Assembly: GCA_041180805.1 (NCBI GenBank)
Contig: JBEGQX010000102.1
Span: 1 to 9,026 of the forward strand
DNA: 9,026 bases
Origin: JBEGQX01 sp041180805
GTDB lineage: Bacteria; Planctomycetota; Planctomycetia; Gemmatales; Gemmataceae
Reading direction: 5' to 3'
Shown: one piece after another, positions 1-4,841 of the stretch
Position numbering within the stretch: the stretch's first letter is position 1
How the letters are laid out: every line of letters starts with the position of its first letter
The notes under the pieces: generated by a model
Told to the model about the DNA's origin: nothing
The model's input: the letters and a program-made list of their open reading frames with translations, nothing else
The model's database searches: none
Made by a program: the position numbers and the translations under genes

Positions 1-741
1 ACCGGGGGAAACAATCACCACATTTTCCTGAGTACAGCTCTTCTTTTCCAAAAGTTTGAACTCCGCGGAACCCGTGGTCTGGCTAAGGTGGTCCCTGCGG
101 GCGCTTCCAGGCTTCCAGTTGCTGCAAAGTTTCTCCACCTGGTTGGAGAACTTTTTCCAAGAGTAATTACCCGAAGCCACCACAGTGATATTAGAGGCGA
201 CATACCGCTTGTGGAAATAATCCACCATGGTGTCACGCTTGAGGTCTGTGATGCTTTGAACCGAGCCCAGGACACTATTTCCCAAGGGGTGGTTGCCAAA
301 AAATTCCCTGCGGGCATGGTCAAAGACCATCCAGCCGGGGTTGTCCTCGTACATGCCAATCTCTTCCAGAATGACCTTCTTTTCCATGTCGAAGTCGGCA
401 CTGCGAAGAGATGGACGCAAAATGTCCGCCAGGATTTCCGTGGCTTGGGCATGGTATTCCGGCAGGGTTGCGGCGTAATAAACCGTGTTTTCCTCGCTGG
501 TGAAAGCGTTGTAATTGGCACCGATCTTGTCGAAATCCTTGTTGACCTGCATGGCATCGCGGTTGCGCGATCCCTTGAACACCATATGTTCCAGAAAATG
601 ACTGACTCCGGATTCTTCCGTTGTTTCGTCACGCGAGCCTGTCCGAACAAAAAAGCCCACGGCTGCGCTGCGTGCCTGGTCATTGACCTCACCGATGATG
701 GTCAGGCCGTTGGAACACTGCATTTGATGAAATTCGCTCAT
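1..741 (-). CDS. M16 family zinc metallopeptidase, catalytic subunit (3' end beyond window)
   Basis: The frame is open from ATG at 741 down to base 1, giving 247 codons with no stop, so the C-terminus is missing. The visible part is the N-terminal M16 domain. The inverted zinc motif HxxEH is intact as HFLEH at residues 48-52, where the two His bind zinc and the Glu is the catalytic base. The third ligand is probably E127 in the ILEEIGMYED stretch, about 75 residues on, as usual for the family. NYNAFTSEENTVYYA and the segment around LGSVQSI are also typical of M16B processing peptidases (mitochondrial MPP and bacterial YmxG/PqqL-like relatives). No signal peptide is seen, so I infer a cytoplasmic enzyme. 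It follows an M16 paralogue lacking the zinc motif by 25 bp, which suggests a two-subunit protease. The ribosome site is weak (GGA about 9 bases upstream), so translation may be coupled to the upstream gene. Substrate unknown. Confidence 0.95.
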   Translation of the reverse strand, partial: MSEFHQMQCSNGLTIIGEVNDQARSAAVGFFVRTGSRDETTEESGVSHFLEHMVFKGSRNRDAMQVNKDFDKIGANYNAFTSEENTVYYAATLPEYHAQATEILADILRPSLRSADFDMEKKVILEEIGMYEDNPGWMVFDHARREFFGNHPLGNSVLGSVQSITDLKRDTMVDYFHKRYVASNITVVASGNYSWKKFSNQVEKLCSNWKPGSARRDHLSQTTGSAEFKLLEKKSCTQENVVIVSPG

Positions 742-766
742 GGATCAATCCGTATTCTGCCCGTTT

Positions 767-1999
767 TTACGGGGTAACAAGTTTGTTTGCGCCCAAAGTG
801 ACTATGGTGAACTTCTCAGGCGGATGTTTCTTTACATGCTCCAGAATGCTGCTTGCGGAGATGCCATCAATGGCTTTCTGAATTTCCTCGATGGTGCGAA
901 CCCTTCCAAGATAATACCAATCCACAGCAATGCTTCCCGCCCGTGCCGAGCTGGATTCCTCGGAGATAAGCATGGAAGACTTCATGCCGACTTTCAACCT
1001 CCGGACTTCCTCTTCCTTGATACCCTTGGAAAGCTTGGCAAGCTCCGAAAGCGTGACATCCAGGGTTTGCTGAGCCTGCTGGGTGGTGGTGCCCGCGTAA
1101 CACAGAATGGCGGCGACCTCCTTGAAGTTTTGATGGCTTGCCCAGACCGAGTAGCAAAGCCCGCGCTTCTCGCGGACTTCTGTGAAAAGCCGCGAACTCA
1201 TGCCGCCACTAAGAACATTTACCGCGCCCACCGCGGAGTAATAATCCTTGTGACCAAAAGGAACCGAGGGATAGGCTATCCCGATCTGCAATTGCTGAGT
1301 ATCCTTGGCTAGATGCAGGTAGCCTCCTTCGGGCTTTTGCTGTTTGGGGGCAGCGCACTCACTTTGCTTCCATTTGCCGAAATATTTTTCAACCTGATCC
1401 ACGAGAGGTTTCCACTCGATGTTTCCAGCTACGGAAATGATGGTTCCATTCGGCCTGAAATGCTTTTTCCAGAATTTCTTAAGCCCTTCATGGGTTATGG
1501 CTTTGATACCTTCGAGGGTTCCCCTGCGGTCGTTTCCAAGTGGAGATCCAAAATGGCGTTGTTTCAGCGCAATCAGTACTTTTTGCCTGGGTTCGTCTTC
1601 CAGAGAGAGAATTTCCTGGGCAGAAAGCTGCTTTACCGCTGGCAATTCATCCTTGGGCAGCATGGGTTTTTGGATGATGTCGGAAAACAGGTCCAGGCAT
1701 CTTTCCAGATTGCGCGCAAGCGTTGCGCCCCAGATTCGCAAATGGTTGGTTCCGGCACTGCAGTTGCGGTCCAGGCCGATGGCATCCATTGCCAGAGAAA
1801 GCTCCTTGTTACCAAGTTTGCCGGCACCCCTCTGGATCATTTCAGAAAGCACATTTGCCATGCCTGCCATTCCTGCCGGGTCGTTCACATATCCCGAGGG
1901 AACAAGAATATTCACTGCGGCAGACCTGACGTGAGGCATCGGTTGGGCCAGCAGTGTAAGGCCATTTTCAAAAACATGATGGTGGGTGCGTGTAGACAA
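767..1999 (-). CDS. M16 peptidase-like protein, non-catalytic subunit (TTG start)
   Basis: This is a complete protein of 410 residues, the usual length for a single M16B polypeptide with two homologous halves. The segment aligning with HFLEH of the downstream paralogue reads NVLSE at residues 49-53. Both zinc His and the catalytic Glu are therefore lost, although the third-ligand Glu position (about E129) is kept. The second half carries the conserved GGMSSRLFTEVREKRGLCY stretch (residues 265-283), whose Arg and Tyr help bind substrate in M16B proteins. In known heteromeric M16B enzymes (mitochondrial MPP alpha/beta and bacterial two-gene pairs) one subunit keeps the zinc site and the other is inactive, and this pair fits that pattern. 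The start is TTG at 1999: AAGAGG lies 5 bases upstream directly after the stop of the GNAT gene, and no later start would keep the conserved VFENGLTLLAQ segment. No signal peptide is seen. Confidence 0.93.
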   Translation of the reverse strand: MSTRTHHHVFENGLTLLAQPMPHVRSAAVNILVPSGYVNDPAGMAGMANVLSEMIQRGAGKLGNKELSLAMDAIGLDRNCSAGTNHLRIWGATLARNLERCLDLFSDIIQKPMLPKDELPAVKQLSAQEILSLEDEPRQKVLIALKQRHFGSPLGNDRRGTLEGIKAITHEGLKKFWKKHFRPNGTIISVAGNIEWKPLVDQVEKYFGKWKQSECAAPKQQKPEGGYLHLAKDTQQLQIGIAYPSVPFGHKDYYSAVGAVNVLSGGMSSRLFTEVREKRGLCYSVWASHQNFKEVAAILCYAGTTTQQAQQTLDVTLSELAKLSKGIKEEEVRRLKVGMKSSMLISEESSSARAGSIAVDWYYLGRVRTIEEIQKAIDGISASSILEHVKKHPPEKFTIVTLGANKLVTP

Positions 2000-2010
2000 T
2001 GGAGCCTCTT
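2000..2010 (-). promoter_or_regulatory. Ribosome binding site deciding the TTG start of the non-catalytic M16 gene
   Basis: Read on the minus strand, this 11-base gap between the GNAT stop codon and the TTG start is AAGAGGCTCCA. The AAGAGG lies 5 bases before TTG. It is the only good Shine-Dalgarno-like sequence near the conserved N-terminus, so it supports the TTG start and suggests coupling to GNAT translation. Confidence 0.65.
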
Positions 2011-2616
2011 CTATTTGCCAGCTTCGCCGATGATTGCGGGAATGGGTAACTCCTTGTAGAGAACCTTGGTTCGGATGAACCCCATGCTTTCATAAAGGCG
2101 AATGGCTCTTTCGTTATCGGCTGTAACTTCCAGCCATGCCATGGGAAACTGGTGTTCGTGCATCATCTGAAAAAGCTTTTTCACAAGCGCCTTTCCAAGC
2201 CCTTTTCCTCTGTGCTCTGGAACAACCGCGATATTCTGCACGGAAACCACATTCCCTTTTTGAAAAAGGCTTTGCAGGGTGGCACAAGGACCATCAGGAC
2301 CAAGAATCAGCCAGGTGGCCTCGGGAAGAAAATCCGTTCGCTGTCCCATTTCCTTGAGAAGGTTTTCACATCCAGCGGGGGTTGTGAAACTAAGGAAAAG
2401 TTGACTATCCTTTTCCCCCTTGAAGCTTTGATGAAGCACCAAACCATGCAAGTGGGAAATTTCCGGAGTCCACTTTTGCCACCTGTATCCATTGGGCAAA
2501 TCTGCGGGGCCATTTTTGGCGGATTGAACCGGGCATTCCATGCGGTAGCGCTTCAAAAAGCGACCACCAGCCAGCGAGACATCACCTTCGGTCGTTCCAG
2601 AATTGGGTAGTGCCAT
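2011..2616 (-). CDS. GNAT family N-acetyltransferase
   Basis: The protein has 201 residues. The C-terminal half is a clear GNAT acetyl-CoA-binding fold. Motif A is IAVVPEHRGKGLGKALV (residues 129-145), with the R-x-x-G-x-G pyrophosphate loop at R136, G139 and G141. Motif B contains NERAIRLYESMGF (residues 168-180), with the usual Tyr at 175. The N-terminal 100 residues (FLKRYRMEC, YRWQKWTPEI, FLPEATWLIL) look like a degenerate first GNAT half or a family-specific extension. From memory this arrangement resembles GNAT proteins in planctomycetes, but I cannot verify that here. The in-frame codon just before the ATG is TGA, so translation cannot begin further upstream. The Shine-Dalgarno sequence is weak (AAGCGA). 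The gene ends 11 bp before the M16-like gene and probably shares its transcript. The acceptor substrate (protein N-terminus, lysine or small molecule) cannot be read from the sequence. Confidence 0.9.
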   Translation of the reverse strand: MALPNSGTTEGDVSLAGGRFLKRYRMECPVQSAKNGPADLPNGYRWQKWTPEISHLHGLVLHQSFKGEKDSQLFLSFTTPAGCENLLKEMGQRTDFLPEATWLILGPDGPCATLQSLFQKGNVVSVQNIAVVPEHRGKGLGKALVKKLFQMMHEHQFPMAWLEVTADNERAIRLYESMGFIRTKVLYKELPIPAIIGEAGK

Positions 2617-2637
2617 TCATTCGCTTCATCAGGAAAG

Positions 2638-2666
2638 GATATACCACATTAATAATGTAGTAAAAA
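2638..2666 (-). promoter_or_regulatory. Weak candidate promoter with internal palindrome, upstream of the GNAT-M16 genes
   Basis: In the 72-bp gap before GNAT, the minus strand has TTTTTA (2666-2661), a 17-base spacer and TATATC (2643-2638), a poor -35 with a fair -10 box. The spacer contains a perfect 6+1+6 palindrome, ACATTATTAATGT (2646-2658), placed where a repressor could block polymerase. No hairpin terminator for the preceding lactonase gene is visible in this gap, so readthrough from that gene is also possible. Confidence 0.28.
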
Positions 2667-2688
2667 TGGCCCTTTTTTCCAGAAGCGA

Positions 2689-3807
2689 TCAGGATGGCCA
2701 GAACCGCAGGCAAACCGGCGTTGGGATATCTTTTTGCAGACCGTGGTAGGTAAGGGAACCATCCTGGTTCACTTTGTACACCGCAATGGAATTGTTGCCC
2801 TGGTTACCCACTAAAAGCCACTTTTGGGAAGGGTGAAGTGTAAAGTTGCGCGGCGTGTTGATGTTCTCTGCCGCGTGGCCCTTTAATTCAAGCGATTCTT
2901 TGCCGGCATCAAAGTGAAAAACCGCGATACTATTGTGCCCCCGGTTGGAGGCGTAAACAGTTTTGCCATCCGCACTGGCGATGATTTCCGCCGTGGAATT
3001 ATTGCCCGTGAAACCTGCGGGAAGTGTGCCAATGGTTAGAAGTCTTTTGAAATCTTTAGCAGTGGGATTCCAGCGAAAAGCCGTCACGGTGGACTTCATT
3101 TCATTGACCACGAACAAAAACTTGCCTGAAGGATGAAAGGCCATGTGCCTGGGGCCGGAACCAGGTTCCAGTACAAGGGACTCGGGTTGGGAGGGGGCAA
3201 GCTTATCTTCAAGATTGTAAAGGTGAATCCTGTCTGTTCCCAGGTCGGCTATAAGCGCTGTTTTTCCATCGGGTGTGGTAAGTGCGGAGTGCGCATGCGG
3301 GGCCTCTTGTCTGGAGCGATCGGGGCCAGTGCCTTTGAATTGAATTCCCTCGGGGGATTCGGAGAGCTTTCCGTCCTTGGCGATTTGAATTCTGCAAAAA
3401 CTGCCACCACCATAATTCGCGGCAAGAAGGCTCTTGCCATCGGGATGCAAATAAAGATGGCAGGGGTAGGTTCCAAAACTGGAGCTTTGGCTGATCAATG
3501 ATAGATTTTTGTTTTCATCTACTTTGAAAGATGAAACACCGCCAGCCTTTTTACCCTGAAAATCTCCGATCTCGTTGACACAGAATAAAAGCTTTCTGGA
3601 AGGATCCAACGCTATAAATGACGGGCTGCTTGTCTTTCCAGCCACCGCAAGGCCACCTATTTTTCCGGTTTTGGGATCGAAGGAGGCTTTATAAATACCT
3701 TCGCTTTTTGGACCTGTGTAAGTGCCAATAAAAAGGGTGTCCTGTGCATTGGCAACCCCTGTCAGTAAAAGCCCCAAGAACAATAGTTTGCATGTAATGT
3801 TTTTCAT
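2689..3807 (-). CDS. Secreted lactonase family beta-propeller protein (6-phosphogluconolactonase/carboxymuconate-cyclase-like)
   Basis: The protein has 372 residues and belongs to the lactonase seven-bladed beta-propeller family (Pfam Lactonase, COG2706), which includes E. coli Pgl and fungal 3-carboxymuconate lactonizing enzyme. Blade signatures recur along the chain: LFIGTYT (25-31), PCHLYLHPDGKSLLAANYGG (115-134), EAPHAHS (168-174), GPRHMAFHPSGKFLFVVNE (218-236), VYASNRGHNSIAVF (284-297) and TPRNFTLHPSQKWLLVGNQG (318-337). The EAPHAHS and GPRH segments are conserved around the presumed active site. The N-terminus MKNITCKLLFLGLLLTGVANA followed by QD is a typical Sec signal peptide cleaved after residue 21, so the mature protein is exported, unlike cytosolic Pgl. 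It therefore probably acts on an extracytoplasmic lactone rather than in the pentose phosphate pathway, although a purely structural role is possible. A plausible promoter lies just upstream, and the gene is divergent from the redoxin gene. Confidence 0.92.
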   Translation of the reverse strand: MKNITCKLLFLGLLLTGVANAQDTLFIGTYTGPKSEGIYKASFDPKTGKIGGLAVAGKTSSPSFIALDPSRKLLFCVNEIGDFQGKKAGGVSSFKVDENKNLSLISQSSSFGTYPCHLYLHPDGKSLLAANYGGGSFCRIQIAKDGKLSESPEGIQFKGTGPDRSRQEAPHAHSALTTPDGKTALIADLGTDRIHLYNLEDKLAPSQPESLVLEPGSGPRHMAFHPSGKFLFVVNEMKSTVTAFRWNPTAKDFKRLLTIGTLPAGFTGNNSTAEIIASADGKTVYASNRGHNSIAVFHFDAGKESLELKGHAAENINTPRNFTLHPSQKWLLVGNQGNNSIAVYKVNQDGSLTYHGLQKDIPTPVCLRFWPS

Positions 3808-3833
3808 TCCAGAGTTCCAGTGTAGTTTGATTG

Positions 3834-3848
3834 TTTCTTAGCAAGAAA
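3834..3848. repeat. Palindrome overlapping the lactonase -10 region (possible operator)
   Basis: TTTCTTAGCAAGAAA is a perfect inverted repeat with 6-base arms and a 3-base centre. It overlaps the proposed -10 box and predicted start of the lactonase transcript, a usual place for a repressor site. It has no U-tract and is too short to be a terminator. Its role as an operator is inference only. Confidence 0.35.
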
Positions 3849-3874
3849 TTAGGTCGTAAAAATGGTTTCGTCAA
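3846..3874 (-). promoter_or_regulatory. Candidate sigma70-type promoter of the lactonase gene
   Basis: On the minus strand, TTGACG (3874-3869) is followed by exactly 17 bases and then TAATTT (3851-3846). The -35 box matches 5 of 6 consensus positions. The -10 box matches only 3 of 6 but keeps the first T, the A and the final T. Transcription would begin near 3838, giving a leader of about 30 bases. The downstream palindrome at 3834-3848 overlaps the -10 box. Confidence 0.45.
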
Positions 3875-4069
3875 ACAAAATGTTACTTATGGGTTTGCTT
3901 TGCCTTTAATTCCCTCGAGCAGGCTGTGGGGTTCAAATTGGAATGCATTTGTGATTAATACGACCTGAAAAACCAATTGATGTGGCACCAAAACAGGAAA
4001 TATTTCGTAAAAGTGTTGAATTCGATGGTGATTCATCCGATGATTGGAATTAGATTTGTTGGATCTAAC

Positions 4070-4075
4070 AAGGAG
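4070..4075 (+). promoter_or_regulatory. Strong ribosome binding site of the redoxin gene
   Basis: AAGGAG is a near-perfect Shine-Dalgarno sequence 6 bases before the ATG at 4082. It fixes that start and implies strong translation. Confidence 0.85.
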
Positions 4076-4081
4076 TAAGAT

Positions 4082-4654
4082 ATGCGTTCAATGCTGGCTT
4101 TCGCGGTTGTTTTCGTTTTCACAGGAATTAGCTTTTCCAAGGAACCGGAAAAGAGCAAGGCATCCAAAGTTGAAATTGGAAGCCAGGCACCTGATTTCAA
4201 GATCAAGGATGCCTCCGGCAAGGAAATCATTCTTTCGGAACTCACCTCCAAGGGCCCTGTTTTGGTTCGCCTTACCTGCGGATGTGCCGGTTGTGACCAG
4301 GAACTTGCCTATTTTCAGGCCATACACAACGCTTACAAGGAAGCTGGCCTGACATCTCTTGCAATTTTCAAGGAACCAGATGCCAAGGTAGCCAGCTATG
4401 CCAAGGCAAAGAACATCAGCATGCTTTACGCCGTGGATACCAAGGGTGAAAGTTGGAAGGTTTTTGACACCAAAACCATGCCAACTAATTTTCTGATTGA
4501 TAAGGGTGGCAAAATTGTCTCTATAGCAGCGGGTTGCGATCCGAGTGGTCTTGTAGCAAAGAAAATCTCAGAGAAAGTTGCCAAGACTGTGAATGCTGAC
4601 AATGTCGATGTGAAAAAACAGGTGGAAGAGCAGAAGAAAAAATCCTCCAAATAA
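4082..4654 (+). CDS. Exported thioredoxin-like/redoxin domain protein
   Basis: The protein has 190 residues. The N-terminus (MRSMLAFAVVFVFTGISFS, then KEPEK) looks like a Sec signal peptide cleaved near residue 19, which places the protein in the periplasm or outside the inner membrane. The rest fits the AhpC/TSA-redoxin branch of the thioredoxin fold: GSQAPDFKIKDASGKEIILSEL (33-54) is the typical opening, and LTCGCAGCDQEL (64-75) carries a CxxC (C68, C71) with an extra Cys at 66. MPTNFLIDKGGKIV (133-146) supplies the cis-proline loop (P134) and following strand. The usual Trp before the CxxC is absent, and a further Cys sits at 152. The last 20 residues are a charged Lys-rich tail. Likely roles are disulfide reduction or peroxide removal in the envelope, and the sequence does not separate TlpA/ResA-like reductase from peroxiredoxin-like activity. 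The gene is monocistronic: it has its own strong Shine-Dalgarno and ends 17 bp before a terminator. Confidence 0.87.
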   Translation: MRSMLAFAVVFVFTGISFSKEPEKSKASKVEIGSQAPDFKIKDASGKEIILSELTSKGPVLVRLTCGCAGCDQELAYFQAIHNAYKEAGLTSLAIFKEPDAKVASYAKAKNISMLYAVDTKGESWKVFDTKTMPTNFLIDKGGKIVSIAAGCDPSGLVAKKISEKVAKTVNADNVDVKKQVEEQKKKSSK

Positions 4655-4671
4655 TTTTATGGTCAAGTTTC

Positions 4672-4705
4672 AAAGCCCTGCGGGCAATACCCCGCGGGGC
4701 TTTTT
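4672..4705 (+). terminator. Rho-independent terminator after the redoxin gene
   Basis: A 13-base stem (AAAGCCCTGCGGG at 4672-4684 with CCCGCGGGGCTTT at 4691-4703) has one T-G wobble and a 6-base loop CAATAC. It runs into TTTTT (4701-4705). The strong GC core plus U-tract is a classic intrinsic terminator. It isolates the redoxin gene from acs. Confidence 0.92.
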
Positions 4706-4736
4706 CTTTGCCTTTGATGGTGGTTTTGCAATCACC

Positions 4737-4757
4737 CCAAGGATTCCTTGGCCAAGG
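4737..4757. promoter_or_regulatory. Cluster of three alternating CCAAGG half-sites upstream of acs (candidate operator)
   Basis: CCAAGGATTCCTTGG (4737-4751) is a perfect palindrome with 7-base arms. It shares its right arm with a second perfect palindrome, CCTTGGCCAAGG (4746-4757). The result is three 6-base half-sites in alternating orientation within 21 bp. The cluster lies 12 bp upstream of a TTGACG box and 84 bp before the acs start, where an activator or repressor could act. No factor can be named. Competing hairpins in RNA are another reading, but the site probably lies upstream of the transcript start. Confidence 0.45.
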
Positions 4758-4769
4758 TGGGCTTTGTCC

Positions 4770-4799
4770 TTGACGGCAGCGTTAAAAAGCGAATACTTG
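4770..4799 (+). promoter_or_regulatory. Weak candidate acs promoter
   Basis: TTGACG (4770-4775) is a good -35 box. The best partner is TACTTG (4794-4799) after 18 bases, which is a poor -10, so an activator would probably be needed. The implied leader is about 36 bases. The -35 is identical to that proposed for the lactonase gene. Confidence 0.3.
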
Positions 4800-4827
4800 A
4801 TTCTTTGAATTTCGATGTTTTTATTTT

Positions 4828-4833
4828 GGAAGG
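4828..4833 (+). promoter_or_regulatory. Ribosome binding site deciding the acs start
   Basis: GGAAGG lies 8 bases before the ATG at 4842. The in-frame ATG at 4815 has no Shine-Dalgarno sequence upstream and would add only nine residues (MFLFWKALS) unlike the family N-terminus. Confidence 0.7.
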
Positions 4834-4841
4834 CTCTCTCA

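Larger units (their letters stand above)
3808..4081. other. Divergent intergenic region between the lactonase and redoxin genes
   Basis: This is 274 bp of AT-rich DNA with no credible coding frame. It holds the candidate lactonase promoter and palindrome on the left and the redoxin ribosome binding site on the right. For the rightward gene I see only weak promoter-like pieces, such as TTGAAT at 4016 with no good -10 at the right distance. No riboswitch or RNA gene is recognisable. Confidence 0.6.

Noticed and set aside
88..777. Plus-strand 229-residue open frame over the catalytic M16 gene
   Set aside because: The minus-strand frame contains HFLEH and other M16 motifs and is open to the window edge; the plus frame resembles nothing known.
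767..1999. Sequencing error as the cause of the missing HxxEH in the M16-like gene
   Set aside because: The frame is intact, the surrounding segment aligns without gaps, and three separate residues are substituted, as expected for a genuine non-catalytic M16 subunit.
1313..2059. Plus-strand 248-residue open frame over the non-catalytic M16 gene
   Set aside because: It is antisense to a clear M16B protein and spans the M16/GNAT junction, with no supporting motif.
2011..2616. The GNAT as the acetyltransferase that controls Acs at its catalytic lysine
   Set aside because: It is not adjacent to acs, is transcribed in another unit on the opposite strand, and lacks the large NDP-forming ligase domain of Pat/PatZ enzymes. 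Nothing in the sequence supports a link.
3851..3966. 8-base inverted repeat AGGTCGTA (3851-3858) and TACGACCT (3959-3966) in the divergent region
   Set aside because: An 8-base match among all pairings in 274 bp is expected by chance about every second region of this size, and the 100-bp spacing does not suggest a normal operator.
3983..3988. TGGCAC, a possible sigma54 -24 element upstream of the redoxin gene
   Set aside because: The required TTGC/GC -12 element is missing at the right distance (the sequence there is an A-rich stretch).
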